Position numbers and translations under genes: made by a program. Of a stretch of DNA of 59,379 nt, positions 7,605 to 16,349 are shown in pieces; positions within the stretch are counted from its first letter, which is position 1; each line of letters starts with the position of its first letter. Source of the stretch: Clostridia bacterium (GTDB taxonomy: Bacteria > Bacillota > Clostridia > Christensenellales > CAG-138); NCBI GenBank assembly GCA_017395105.1, contig JAFPWD010000032.1, positions 1 through 59,379 of the forward strand, given 5' to 3'. The notes under the pieces are model-generated. The model did not search any database and was not told where the DNA came from. It was given only the letters and a program-made list of their open reading frames with translations.

Positions 7605-7637
7605 AAATCAGACTAAATAACGAGGAGGTGTCCATCT

Positions 7638-8066
7638 ATGGATAACGAGAATCAGGTCATTACCGACATTCAGCTCAACGACAGCGGTAAAGTGGTGTTC
7701 GCACCCGATGTTATCGCAACGATCGCAAATCTTGCGGCAGCGGAGGTAGAAGGCGTTTCCGGTCTCGGAGGCGGCTTTGCCGACAGCATTACCGGCATCT
7801 TCGGAGGCAAGAAAAGCTATACCAAGGGCGTTCGCGTAGAAGTTGGCACCGAGGAAGTTGCCGTTGATCTCAGCATCAACGTTAAGTACGGCTGCAAGAT
7901 CCAGGATGTCAGCAACAACGTTCAGACCGAGGTCAAAAACGCCATCGAGATGATGACCGGGCTTCGTGTTGTGGAGGTCAACGTTTTCGTTCAGTCCGTC
8001 ACCTTTGAAGAGGAAAAGGCCGAAAAACCCGAAAAGAAAAAGGTCGAGGAACCGCGCGTTAAGTAA
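7638..8066 (+). CDS. Asp23/Gls24 family envelope stress protein
   Basis: A 142-residue Asp23-domain protein. The family signature VVFAPDVIATIANLAAAEVEGVSGL opens the domain (residues about 18-42), followed by GVRVEVGTEEVAVDLSINVKYG and VKNAIEMMTGLRVVEVNVFV. The last 15 residues are a Glu/Lys-rich tail. In Staphylococcus, Asp23 is a membrane-tethered envelope-stress protein anchored by AmaP. Here the next two genes are an AmaP-like protein and a DUF2273 protein, so the partnership is conserved. It has a strong GAGGAGGTG ribosome binding site. A hairpin separates it from the next gene and could give it higher expression. Confidence 0.9.
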   Translation: MDNENQVITDIQLNDSGKVVFAPDVIATIANLAAAEVEGVSGLGGGFADSITGIFGGKKSYTKGVRVEVGTEEVAVDLSINVKYGCKIQDVSNNVQTEVKNAIEMMTGLRVVEVNVFVQSVTFEEEKAEKPEKKKVEEPRVK

Positions 8067-8079
8067 CTCTTACACCATC

Positions 8080-8109
8080 GGAGCCGGAAGCGCATTTGTT
8101 TCCGGCTCC
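8080..8109 (+). other. Strong hairpin between asp23 and the amaP-like gene
   Basis: GGAGCCGGAA and TTCCGGCTCC form a perfect 10-bp stem with a 10-nt loop. No U-tract follows, so it is more likely an RNA-stabilising or processing element than a terminator. Confidence 0.5.
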
Positions 8110-8152
8110 AAGGCGATTTGATACATACCGCATTTTTTAACGGAGAAATATC

Positions 8153-8722
8153 ATGAAGAACGATAAAGCGAATAAATCAATAGTCTTTGCCGCTTTGGCT
8201 GTGCTTTGCGGCGTGTTCATTCTTTTGATGCTCGCTTCGTGGGGCATCGCTGATCTTGAGAGCTTTTCTCATTATCTCGCCGATGGGCACACGGCAGTGA
8301 GAGTGCTGCTCGGCATGCTTTTCCTTGTCGCGCTCTGCGGCGGAGTGTTCGCCATGATATGCCTGTTCAAGATCGGCAAGGCGCTCGATCCCTCCGAAAT
8401 GAACCTTCTCAAGCAATCGGGCGGAGGCACCTCCTATATCAGCAGCGATGCCGTTGCCGGAATGATCCAGAGGGTGCTCAAGGCCGATAAACGCATCAAG
8501 AGCGCCGCATGCAGGGTCAATCCTGTTGAGGATGGCATAACCGCCGATATCAAACTGACCGCTTTTGCGGGAGGCGACCTTGCGGAGCTTTGCTCCAATG
8601 TTCAGAGCCGTGTTAAAGCGGAGGTCGAGTCTGCCACAGGCATCCCCGTGCGCAACGTTGCCGTTTCGATCGTTCAAACCGTTGAAAGCGGCACTCCCCA
8701 AATTGAAAAGAGGGTGAACTGA
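8153..8722 (+). CDS. AmaP-like alkaline shock response membrane anchor protein
   Basis: The 189-residue product has two N-terminal transmembrane helices (about residues 9-31 and 47-72) and a cytoplasmic domain from about residue 95 to the end with an Asp23-related fold. The architecture and the position directly between asp23 and a DUF2273 gene match AmaP, which tethers Asp23 to the membrane. The SD is GGAG at about 8142. Its stop codon TGA overlaps the ATG of the next gene (ATGA), indicating coupling. Sequence similarity in the cytoplasmic part is only moderate by eye, so the name rests partly on context. Confidence 0.75.
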   Translation: MKNDKANKSIVFAALAVLCGVFILLMLASWGIADLESFSHYLADGHTAVRVLLGMLFLVALCGGVFAMICLFKIGKALDPSEMNLLKQSGGGTSYISSDAVAGMIQRVLKADKRIKSAACRVNPVEDGITADIKLTAFAGGDLAELCSNVQSRVKAEVESATGIPVRNVAVSIVQTVESGTPQIEKRVN

Positions 8723-8952
8723 TGTATCTCAAACGGGTTCTTGCTTTCATAACGCACCATAAGATTCAGATATCTCTGGTTCTTATAGGCCTTGTGAGCG
8801 CAATACTCATGCTTACGATCGGCTTTTTCAGAACTCTTTTGATTCTCCTTTTCACCGTTCCCGGCGGAGCGTACGGCTATCTTGTGGATAAGCTCGGCTT
8901 CTCCAAGGCGAATCAAGCGATCGTTGAATTTTTTAAAGGTCTGAAAAAGTGA
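8722..8952 (+). CDS. DUF2273 small membrane protein
   Basis: A 76-residue protein with two predicted membrane helices, one around IQISLVLIGLVSAILMLTIG and one around FRTLLILLFTVPGGAYGYLV, followed by a short amphipathic tail. The size, the closely spaced helices and the Asp23-AmaP-DUF2273 gene order identify the family. Its biochemical role is unknown; it is assumed to belong to the same envelope-stress membrane complex. It overlaps the preceding stop codon. Confidence 0.8.
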   Translation: MYLKRVLAFITHHKIQISLVLIGLVSAILMLTIGFFRTLLILLFTVPGGAYGYLVDKLGFSKANQAIVEFFKGLKK

Positions 8953-9003
8953 GCTTCGAGCATCGCTAAAACGCTTTATACTTAGGAACAACAAATATTA
9001 ATT

Positions 9004-9408
9004 ATGAGCAGAAAAACAGCAAGGGAAGTTGCAATGAAGCTGACGTATGAAAAAATGTTCGGCTGCGACGACACCTATTACGACGTACTTGAAAAATCCG
9101 GCATCGAGGAGGAACCCACGAGCGCCGATATAGAATTTGCTTCACGCATGGTTTGCGGCGTTCAGGAAAACCTCGAGCAGATCGACGGCCTTCTTTCCGA
9201 AGCTGCCGTCGGTTGGACGGTCGAGCGCATGCCGAAGGTCGATCTCTCCATCCTGCGCAACGCAGTCTATGAAATTTGCTTTGCAAAGGACGTTCCCGCA
9301 GCCGTTGCAGTCAACGAAGCCGTGGAGCTTGCAAAAACCTTTTGCGACGAGAAATCGCCCCGCTTTATAAACGGCGTTCTCGGCAAGGTGGTCCGCTCCG
9401 GGGAATGA
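9004..9408 (+). CDS. nusB: Transcription antitermination factor NusB
   Basis: NusB binds boxA RNA with S10 (NusE) and supports antitermination of rRNA operons. The 134-residue protein begins [19 protein letters not shown]. It contains [43 protein letters not shown] and ends with FINGVLGKV, all diagnostic. The ribosome binding site is weak (AGGA at a distance of about 14), so translation may be modest or coupled. The position after an asp23 cluster and before folD/xseA is a well-known Firmicutes arrangement. Confidence 0.95.
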   Translation: MSRKTAREVAMKLTYEKMFGCDDTYYDVLEKSGIEEEPTSADIEFASRMVCGVQENLEQIDGLLSEAAVGWTVERMPKVDLSILRNAVYEICFAKDVPAAVAVNEAVELAKTFCDEKSPRFINGVLGKVVRSGE

Positions 9409-9417
9409 CCCTGTTTT

Positions 9418-10389
9418 ATGAGCGATCCAAATAAAAATCAAATATTCATCGGCATAGATACAAGCTGCTATACTTCATCCGCAGCTTGTGTTTGTATTGA
9501 CGGGATACTTGCGGACAAACGGCGGCTTTTGAGCGTCAAGCTCGGGGATCGCGGCCTTCGCCAGAGCGATGGCGTGTTTCAGCATACACGGAATATGATC
9601 GAGCTCATGCCTGAGCTTTTAAACGGTATCGATGCGGACAGTCTCGGCGGTATAGGAGTTTCAATTCAGCCGAGCGGCAGGGAAAACAGCTATATGCCTG
9701 TTTTTCTTGTGGGAAAGCTTCTTGCTGAAACAGTCGGTGCCTCGTGCGGCATTCCCGTACTTGGCTTCACGCATCAGCAGGGGCATATTCGCGCCGCGCT
9801 GATGGGAAATGAGGAGCTGATCGGAAGGCCGTTCTTTGCGTTTCACCTCAGCGGAGGAACGAGCGATCTTCTTGCTGTGGATGAGGCGCTGAGCATTGAG
9901 CGTATCGGCGGCTCAAGCGATATAAACGCAGGTCAGCTCGTGGATCGCATCGGTGTTAAGCTCGGGCTTCCTTTCCCGGCGGGAAAGCAGCTTGAAAAGC
10001 TGGCGCTCAAGGCCGGCGAGCGCGGCGTTCTGCTGCCCTCAAGCGTGAACGGCCTCGAATTCTCCTTTTCGGGAGCTGAGACCAAAGCTGCGCAGGCTGC
10101 TGAAAACGGAGAGTCTCCTGAAAGGACTGCTTTATCGGTGTTCGATCTTATCGCGCGCACACTTGCAAAGGCTGTTGAAAATGCCGCAGAGCACTCCAAA
10201 GAGCGTGCGAGCTTCCTTTTTGCAGGGGGAGTTGCTTCAAGCAGCCTTTTAAGAAGGCTGCTAAGCGAGCGCCTGCGCAGATCGAATGCAAGACTGTTCT
10301 TCTCAAGACCCGAGCTTTCAAGCGATAATGCCGTTGGCGCTGCGCTGCTGTGCATGGATAAAATGATCGAAAATCACGGACAAAACTAA
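9418..10389 (+). CDS. Kae1/TsaD-like domain protein (paralogue, not canonical TsaD)
   Basis: A 323-residue ASKHA-fold protein related to TsaD, the tRNA threonylcarbamoyladenosine enzyme. It keeps the phosphate-binding opening FIGIDTSCYTSS, the metal-binding HxxxH motif (FTHQQGH), SGGTSDLL and a C-terminal FAGGVASSSLLRR nucleotide loop. The central segment differs from canonical TsaD: where TsaD has a GPGLxxxLLVG stretch this has QPSGRENSYMPVFLVGKLLA. That variant marks a second Kae1-like family found in Clostridia beside nusB, folD and xseA. Its substrate is unknown to me. A true tsaD is expected elsewhere in the genome. No frameshift is seen. Confidence 0.8.
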   Translation: MSDPNKNQIFIGIDTSCYTSSAACVCIDGILADKRRLLSVKLGDRGLRQSDGVFQHTRNMIELMPELLNGIDADSLGGIGVSIQPSGRENSYMPVFLVGKLLAETVGASCGIPVLGFTHQQGHIRAALMGNEELIGRPFFAFHLSGGTSDLLAVDEALSIERIGGSSDINAGQLVDRIGVKLGLPFPAGKQLEKLALKAGERGVLLPSSVNGLEFSFSGAETKAAQAAENGESPERTALSVFDLIARTLAKAVENAAEHSKERASFLFAGGVASSSLLRRLLSERLRRSNARLFFSRPELSSDNAVGAALLCMDKMIENHGQN

Positions 10390-10398
10390 GGAGCTTTT

Positions 10399-11250
10399 AT
10401 GGCAAATATTATTGACGGAAAGAAGCTTTCTCTTAAGCTGCGCGATGAAAGCGCAAAAAGAGTTATAGATTTAAAAAATGCGGGAATTGAGCCGAGGCTC
10501 GACGTGGTCATAGTCGGCGACGATCCCGCTTCCCATCAATACGTGAACAGCCGCTTGAAGGACTGCGAAGACATAGGCCTTTTGAGCATCACGCACGTTC
10601 TTGATGCAGGTATTGAGCAAAGGGAGCTTACCGAGCTTCTTGATAAGCTAAGCTCCGATAGTGAAGTGCACGGCATCCTGCTTCAAATGCCCCTTCCAAA
10701 GCACATGGATCAGGACGAGGTGCTTTCGCATATCTGCCCCGAAAAGGATGTGGACGGTCTAACGGTGCTTAACGCGGGCGCACTTTTCTCGGGCAGAGAG
10801 GGCTTTGCGCCCTGCACTCCGAGCTCCATCATGCACCTTATAAAGAGCACCGGAGTGCCCATCAAGGGCAAAAACGCCGTGGTTGTGGGGCGAAGCATAG
10901 TCGTGGGTAAGCCTGCAGCAATGCTGCTGCTTGCCGAGCACGCAACGGTCACGGTCTGCCACTCAAGAACGGTTGATCTTAAGGCGCATCTTCAAAATGC
11001 GGATATCGTTGTGGCCGCAGTCGGCTCTGCCAACATCATCAAGGGCGATATGCTTAAGCCGGGTGCGATAGTTATAGATGCGGGCATTAACAGGGTCGAT
11101 GGAAAAACCGTTGGCGACGTTGAATTCGATTCCGCCGAAAGGATAGCGGGCTATATTTCACCCGTTCCCGGCGGCGTTGGTCCGGTAACAAGAAAGATAC
11201 TTCTTTCAAACACTCTTACTGCGGCGGAGAGAGCAAATGGCAGGCGCTGA
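10399..11250 (+). CDS. folD: Bifunctional methylenetetrahydrofolate dehydrogenase/cyclohydrolase FolD
   Basis: FolD interconverts 5,10-methylene-, methenyl- and 10-formyl-tetrahydrofolate using NADP. The 283-residue protein carries VGDDPASHQYVNSRLK with the catalytic Lys region, GILLQMPLPKHM, CPEKDVDGL, PCTPSSIMHLI and the nucleotide-binding VVGRSIVVGKPAAMLL. The C-terminus has PVPGGVGPVTRKIL. The start follows AAGGAG. It overlaps xseA by 14 bases. Besides one-carbon metabolism for purines, it would also serve any Wood-Ljungdahl-type flux, but no other gene of that pathway is present here. Confidence 0.97.
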   Translation: MANIIDGKKLSLKLRDESAKRVIDLKNAGIEPRLDVVIVGDDPASHQYVNSRLKDCEDIGLLSITHVLDAGIEQRELTELLDKLSSDSEVHGILLQMPLPKHMDQDEVLSHICPEKDVDGLTVLNAGALFSGREGFAPCTPSSIMHLIKSTGVPIKGKNAVVVGRSIVVGKPAAMLLLAEHATVTVCHSRTVDLKAHLQNADIVVAAVGSANIIKGDMLKPGAIVIDAGINRVDGKTVGDVEFDSAERIAGYISPVPGGVGPVTRKILLSNTLTAAERANGRR

Positions 11251-12448
11251 AACCGTGCTTTCGGTATCGCATCTCAATGAGTACGTTTGCCGATTGCTTG
11301 AAAACGATATACGCCTCAAGTCCATTAAGGTCAGCGGAGAGCTTACCGGCTTCAAAAGGCATTCTTCGGGGCATCTATACTTTTCTCTTAAAGATGAAAA
11401 CGCGCTTATACGCTGCGTGATGTTCAGAAGCAATGCGCAAAGGCTCTCTTTTGAACCGTCGGACGGAATGCAGGTCGTGCTTTCGGGCAGCGTTTCCGTT
11501 TACGTTAAGGACGGGCAGTATCAGTTCTATGCAACAGGAATGCGCCCGTTCGGCGAAGGCGAGTTCTATAAGCAATTCATCGAGCTGCGCGACAAGCTTA
11601 AAGCAGAGGGATTGTTTGAACGCAAGCGTCCCATACCGTTTTTGCCCCGCTGCGTTGGCGTTGCAACGAGCGAAACCGGTGCCGCCTTCCACGATATCCG
11701 CTCCGTGATAGCAAGAAGGTTTCCTACAATGCGCATCCTGCTTGCTCCCGTAGGCGTGCAGGGCGCAGGGGCCGCGCAAACGATAATCAATGGGATCGGC
11801 CTTCTGAATGAGATCGACGAGGTGGACGTTATAATCGTCGGCAGGGGGGGAGGCAGCTATGAGGATCTTTCCTGCTTTAACGACGAGCAGCTTGCAAGGG
11901 CGATTTTTGCGAGCAAAAAACCGATAATCAGCGCCGTTGGGCATGAGATCGATTTCACGATCGCAGATTTTGCCGCCGATCTTCGCGCACCCACTCCTTC
12001 CGCCGCTGCGGAGCTTTGCGTTCCCGAATTGGATGCTCTTCGCTCGGGGATCGCTGAAAGCCTTGATCGTATAGCTTCGGCAGCTATGGCGCAGCTAAAT
12101 GCCGCAAAGCAGCGGATAAGGCTTCTTTCTTCCGATTCGGTGCTGTCCAAGCCTTCGGCGATGCTCGATATGAAGCGAGAGAAGCTCAATGCGGCAAAGA
12201 CCTTGCTTGAGCAGAAAACCGCCGAGGGAATAACTTCCGCCTATATGCGCATTGAAAGCCTTGAAAAACGGCTCGATGCGCTCAGCCCGTTTGCTGTTCT
12301 GAAGCGCGGATATGCGATAATTACCAATCGAAACGGAGAAACGGTGCATAACGCCTCCGCGCTGACCGACGGCATGCCTATCGGGATCAGGTTTTCCGAC
12401 GGCACGGTTGCCGCCACCGTTGAAAAGGTCGATGAAAAGAGCAGCTAA
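11237..12448 (+). CDS. xseA: Exodeoxyribonuclease VII large subunit
   Basis: The 403-residue large subunit of ExoVII degrades single-stranded DNA in both directions. An N-terminal OB fold is visible (LSVSHLNEYVCRLLENDI through YQFYATGMRP). The nuclease core includes VGVATSETGAAFHDIRSV, VIIVGRGGGSYEDLSCFND, and ISAVGHEIDFTIADFAADLR with PTPSAAAE. A coiled-coil region and a C-terminal ALSPFAVLKRGYAI segment follow. The start lies inside the end of folD with a GGAGAG-type site, so the two are coupled. It is followed 23 bases later by xseB. Confidence 0.97.
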   Translation: MAGAETVLSVSHLNEYVCRLLENDIRLKSIKVSGELTGFKRHSSGHLYFSLKDENALIRCVMFRSNAQRLSFEPSDGMQVVLSGSVSVYVKDGQYQFYATGMRPFGEGEFYKQFIELRDKLKAEGLFERKRPIPFLPRCVGVATSETGAAFHDIRSVIARRFPTMRILLAPVGVQGAGAAQTIINGIGLLNEIDEVDVIIVGRGGGSYEDLSCFNDEQLARAIFASKKPIISAVGHEIDFTIADFAADLRAPTPSAAAELCVPELDALRSGIAESLDRIASAAMAQLNAAKQRIRLLSSDSVLSKPSAMLDMKREKLNAAKTLLEQKTAEGITSAYMRIESLEKRLDALSPFAVLKRGYAIITNRNGETVHNASALTDGMPIGIRFSDGTVAATVEKVDEKSS

Positions 12449-12471
12449 CCATACAAGTTTTGGAGAAGAAT

Positions 12472-12729
12472 ATGCCAAAAAAGAATGAAAATATTGATAA
12501 CACCGTAATGAACGAAGGCGATTCAAAGCTCGAGCTTACCTTCGAGCAGGCCGCAGCTGAGCTTGATGCGATCGTAAATAAACTCAGCTCCGGCAGCGTT
12601 CAGCTCGATGAGATGATCACTCTGTTCGAGCGCGGAACAAAGCTCTCGGAGCATTGCAATGCGCTTCTTGCCGAATACGACGGCAGGATCGCGCGCGTGA
12701 TGCAAGAAAAGGATTCGGGCGAGCAGTAA
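12472..12729 (+). CDS. xseB: Exodeoxyribonuclease VII small subunit
   Basis: An 85-residue small subunit that binds the XseA coiled coil in several copies. The conserved part runs LTFEQAAAELDAIVNKLSSG to MITLFERGTKLSEHCNALLA, exactly the XseB pattern. I chose the ATG at 12472 because GGAGAAG lies 6 bases upstream; a TTG four codons earlier overlaps that ribosome binding site. ispA begins one base after the stop. The first 20 residues are polar and variable. Confidence 0.93.
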   Translation: MPKKNENIDNTVMNEGDSKLELTFEQAAAELDAIVNKLSSGSVQLDEMITLFERGTKLSEHCNALLAEYDGRIARVMQEKDSGEQ

Positions 12730-12730
12730 T

Positions 12731-13618
12731 ATGAATATTTCGGAAAGAAACAATGAGTATAAACTGCTGATAGAAGCGGAGCTTTATAATGCGATCGCAT
12801 CATGCGAAGCTCCCGATCCGCTCATGAGCGCGATGAAATACAGCATATCCGCGGGTGGCAAGCGGCTTCGTCCCTGCCTTGCTCTCGGCGTTTGTGATAT
12901 GCTCGGAGGCGAACGCGAAATGGCACTTGCACTCGGCTGCGGAATCGAAATGATCCACACCTATTCGCTCATCCACGATGACCTTCCCTGCATGGACGAC
13001 GACGATATGCGCAGAGGCAGACCGTCGAATCATAAGGTGTTCGGAGAAGGGCAGGCCGTGCTTGCGGGTGACGGGCTCTTGACCTTCGCTTTCGAACTGA
13101 TGCTCAAAAAGGGCTTGGAGTTCAACAGCCTCGCATACTTTAAAGCTGTACACGAGATAGCAAAGCGCGCGGGAGTCTCGGGCATGGTCGCGGGTCAGTC
13201 GAGGGATCTTGAAGCCGAAAACGGCTCTCTTGTTGACGAAAACGAGCTTCGTTATATCCATGTGCATAAAACGGCTGATATGCTTGCTGCAGCCGTGCTC
13301 GCGGGAGCATACAGCGCAGATGCCGACGAAGCTTCGATCAATGCGCTCGAGAAGTATTCCGAAAAGATGGGGCTTCTGTTTCAGATAACCGACGATATTC
13401 TGGACTACGAAGGCGATCAGGCGCTCGTTGGAAAAACGCTCGGAAAGGACGAGGAAAACAGCAAGCTGACATATATAACGCTCTACGGCATCGAAAAAGC
13501 GCGGCAGATAGCCGCTCAAACCGCTGAGGATGCCGAGCGGATAGTGCTTGATGCATTCGGCACAAGCGCCGAATACCTTATAAAAACCGTTCAAGAAATG
13601 GTTTCAAGGAAGTATTGA
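12731..13618 (+). CDS. ispA: Polyprenyl synthetase (farnesyl/geranylgeranyl diphosphate synthase)
   Basis: This trans-prenyltransferase condenses isopentenyl and dimethylallyl diphosphates. The 295-residue protein has the lysine/arginine motif GGKRLRPCL, the first Asp-rich motif DDLPCMDDDDMRRGRP and the second DDILDYEGD. Bulky residues upstream of the first Asp motif (HTYSLIHDD) suggest a C15-C20 product, but chain length cannot be fixed by eye. It sits directly before dxs, joining precursor synthesis with elongation. The start follows GGGCGAGCAG from xseB's last codons. Confidence 0.92.
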   Translation: MNISERNNEYKLLIEAELYNAIASCEAPDPLMSAMKYSISAGGKRLRPCLALGVCDMLGGEREMALALGCGIEMIHTYSLIHDDLPCMDDDDMRRGRPSNHKVFGEGQAVLAGDGLLTFAFELMLKKGLEFNSLAYFKAVHEIAKRAGVSGMVAGQSRDLEAENGSLVDENELRYIHVHKTADMLAAAVLAGAYSADADEASINALEKYSEKMGLLFQITDDILDYEGDQALVGKTLGKDEENSKLTYITLYGIEKARQIAAQTAEDAERIVLDAFGTSAEYLIKTVQEMVSRKY

Positions 13619-13622
13619 TTTT

Positions 13623-15500
13623 ATGGCAACTTATGATGATCTGGAGCTTCTTAAAAGCATAAAGGCTCCTCAGGATCTGAAAAAACTGAACACGCAGCAG
13701 CTCGCAGCACTTGCTGAGGAGATGCGCTCATACATGATCTCCACGGTTTCCAAAAACGGCGGTCATCTTGCGTCCAACCTCGGCATAGTGGAGCTTACGA
13801 TCGCACTGCATCTTTGCTTTGATTTCAAAAAGGACAGGCTTGTTTTCGACGTAGGTCATCAATGCTATCCTCATAAGCTTTTAACGGGCAGAGCCGAGGC
13901 ATTCTCAACTCTTCGCACCAAGGACGGAATCTCGGGCTTCCCCAAAACCTGCGAGAGCGAATACGATGCGTTCAACGTCGGCCATTCCAGCACGGCCATC
14001 TCGGCGGGGCTCGGTATGCTTCGTGCGATGCGCCTTCGCGGTGACACCAAAAGCCGCGTTGTGGCGGTGGTTGGCGACGGCGCTATGACGGGCGGTCTTG
14101 CATACGAGGCGCTCGATGATGCTGGCGAATCGGAGCTTCCGTTTATAGTGATACTCAACGACAACCGCATGAGCATCTCGGGCAACGTCGGCGGTCTCAG
14201 CGCGCATCTTTCCGGTCTTAGAACGAGCAAGGGCTATAAGCGCTTCAAGCTCAGACTCTCCGGCAACCTTAAGAAGGTTCCGCGAGTCGGCAAGGGTCTC
14301 AGCAAAAGGATCGAGCGATTCAAAAACAGAATCAAGTATTTTATACTTCCGAACGTGCTCTTTGAGGAGCTCGGCTACACCTACGTTGGCCCGTTCGACG
14401 GCCACGATATAGGCGAGCTTTGCCCCATACTCGAGCACGCTAAAAACAATATGACGGACAAGCCCGTGCTCATCCATGTTATAACCGAGAAGGGCAAGGG
14501 CTACGCTCCTGCGGAAAATGATCCCGAGCGATTCCACGGCATCGGAGCTTTCAACGAGGAAACGGGCGAAAGTGCATCATCAAACAACAACTCAAAGGTG
14601 TTTGCGGAGGAGCTTTGCCGAATCGCAGAAAAGGATGAGCGCATTGTTGCGATAACCGCCGCTATGCCGTCGGGAACCGGGCTTTCGGAATTTGCCAAGC
14701 GGTTTCCCGAGCGTTTCTTCGATGTAGGCATCGCCGAGCAGCACGCCTCAACTATGGCGGCGGGAATGGCTGCATGCGGCATAAAGCCCGTTTTTGCCGT
14801 TTATTCCACATTTCTTCAGCGCGCCTACGATCAGCTTTTGCACGACGTTTGCCTGCAAAAGCTTCCTGTCGTGTTCGGAATCGACAGAGCGGGTCTTGTT
14901 GGTGCGGACGGCGAAACTCACCAGGGCGTTTACGATATTGCTTATCTGACGACTCTTCCGGGCGGATTCAAGCTGTTTTCGCCTTCTTCTCAGCAGGAGC
15001 TTCGTGCAATGCTGGGTCATGCGCTTAAACTTAACGAGCCCTGCGCCGTTCGTTACTCGCGCGGACTGCTTCCTTCAAGAGTCCTTGAAGATAATGCGGA
15101 TATGGAGTCGTGGCAGATAGTTTCGAAGGTTCGACCGGTGACCGTCGTTGCATCGGGCAGACTTCTCGATAATGCGATAAAAGCCTGCGATGGGCTTGAG
15201 GTCGGACTTGTCAACGCAAGGCTGATCTCGCCGATAACATCGGAACGACTTGATCTTCTTTCGGGTGCCGATACGATAATAACCGTTGAGGACGGCAGCC
15301 GAGACACGGGCTTTGGTGCACAGCTTGCGAGGCTCGCCTGCGAAAATGGCGGTATCCGTGTTAAAACGCTCGGTATTCCGAGCTATCCTATATGTGCGGC
15401 AAGTCCCAAACAGCAGGATGAGGAATGTGGTCTTTTGCCCGAGCAGATACGAAGCACTGTGATAGAATGTATGAACGAACGGGGGAAGAAACTTGGCTGA
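13623..15500 (+). CDS. dxs: 1-deoxy-D-xylulose-5-phosphate synthase
   Basis: Dxs makes DXP from pyruvate and glyceraldehyde-3-phosphate with thiamine diphosphate, the entry step of the MEP pathway. The 625-residue protein shows SKNGGHLASNLG, VFDVGHQCYPHKLLTGR, the TPP motif VVGDGAMTGGLAYEALDDAG with NDNRMSIS, PFDGHDI, IAEQHASTMAAGMA, DRAGLVGADGETHQGV and PCAVRYSRG. Length is normal. The pathway's second enzyme, dxr, lies in the minus-strand envelope block of the same window. The 3' end overlaps the next gene by eight bases. Confidence 0.97.
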   Translation: MATYDDLELLKSIKAPQDLKKLNTQQLAALAEEMRSYMISTVSKNGGHLASNLGIVELTIALHLCFDFKKDRLVFDVGHQCYPHKLLTGRAEAFSTLRTKDGISGFPKTCESEYDAFNVGHSSTAISAGLGMLRAMRLRGDTKSRVVAVVGDGAMTGGLAYEALDDAGESELPFIVILNDNRMSISGNVGGLSAHLSGLRTSKGYKRFKLRLSGNLKKVPRVGKGLSKRIERFKNRIKYFILPNVLFEELGYTYVGPFDGHDIGELCPILEHAKNNMTDKPVLIHVITEKGKGYAPAENDPERFHGIGAFNEETGESASSNNNSKVFAEELCRIAEKDERIVAITAAMPSGTGLSEFAKRFPERFFDVGIAEQHASTMAAGMAACGIKPVFAVYSTFLQRAYDQLLHDVCLQKLPVVFGIDRAGLVGADGETHQGVYDIAYLTTLPGGFKLFSPSSQQELRAMLGHALKLNEPCAVRYSRGLLPSRVLEDNADMESWQIVSKVRPVTVVASGRLLDNAIKACDGLEVGLVNARLISPITSERLDLLSGADTIITVEDGSRDTGFGAQLARLACENGGIRVKTLGIPSYPICAASPKQQDEECGLLPEQIRSTVIECMNERGKKLG

Positions 15501-16314
15501 AAGAGCGGATAATAAGCTTGTTGAGCTCGGGCTTGCAAAGAGCCGGGAACGTGCAAAGGCGCTTATAATGGAGGGTGTCGTATTTCTTGACGGCGTTCGC
15601 GTTATGAAGCCGAGCGACACAGTTAAGAACGGTCAAACTCTAAGCATTAAGGAGGATCCGGTCCCGTTTGTCAGCAGGGGCGGGCTAAAGCTTGAAAAGG
15701 CCGTGAAAAACTATAATATCGACCTTTCGGGAAAGCTTTGCCTGGACGTTGGCGCATCCACGGGAGGCTTCACCGACTGCATGCTGATGCACGGCGCGAG
15801 AAAGGTCTACGCGGTGGATGTTGGCTACGGTCAGCTCGATTGGAAGCTTAGAAGCGATGAGCGCGTTGTCTGCATGGAGCGGCATAACGCAAGGCTGATG
15901 GAGCCATCATGGTTTGACGAGCTGCCGACCTTCGCTTCGTGTGACGTTTCGTTTATTTCAATAAAGCTGATACTTCCGCGAATGCTTGAGGTGCTTGAAG
16001 CCGGAGGCGAAGCGGTTGTGCTCGTCAAGCCCCAGTTTGAAGCGGGGCGCAGCAAGATCGGCAAAAACGGCGTGGTTCGCGAACGCTCGACCCATATCGA
16101 AGTGCTCGATGAGGCAGCGCGATTCGCACTCGAAACGGGCTTTTCTATAAAAGCCCTTGATTATTCACCGATAACGGGGCCAAAGGGCAATATCGAGTTT
16201 CTGCTTTACCTTAAAAAGCCGCCGCTCGGTTCCGTCGAATGCATCGATGAAGCGCAGCTTTCATGTATCGCGGAAAGCATCGTTCAAGCCGCGCATTCCG
16301 AGCTGAATAACTGA
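15493..16314 (+). CDS. TlyA-type rRNA 2'-O-methyltransferase (YqxC family)
   Basis: A 273-residue protein of the TlyA/hemolysin-A family, in which characterised members methylate 2'-O of cytidines in 16S and 23S rRNA. An S4 RNA-binding domain occupies about residues 1-60 (RADNKLVELGLAKSRERAKA). A Rossmann methyltransferase domain follows, with VSRGGLKLEKAVK and the SAM-binding LDVGASTGGFTDCML, DVGYGQLDWKLR and VLVKPQFEAGR. The start is TTG, preceded by GGGGGAAG at good spacing and overlapping dxs. The dxs-tlyA-nadK-recN order is typical of Firmicutes. Confidence 0.88.
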   Translation: MAERADNKLVELGLAKSRERAKALIMEGVVFLDGVRVMKPSDTVKNGQTLSIKEDPVPFVSRGGLKLEKAVKNYNIDLSGKLCLDVGASTGGFTDCMLMHGARKVYAVDVGYGQLDWKLRSDERVVCMERHNARLMEPSWFDELPTFASCDVSFISIKLILPRMLEVLEAGGEAVVLVKPQFEAGRSKIGKNGVVRERSTHIEVLDEAARFALETGFSIKALDYSPITGPKGNIEFLLYLKKPPLGSVECIDEAQLSCIAESIVQAAHSELNN

Positions 16315-16349
16315 CGTATTAATTTTTGAAGCCGAAATTCGGAGGCTTA

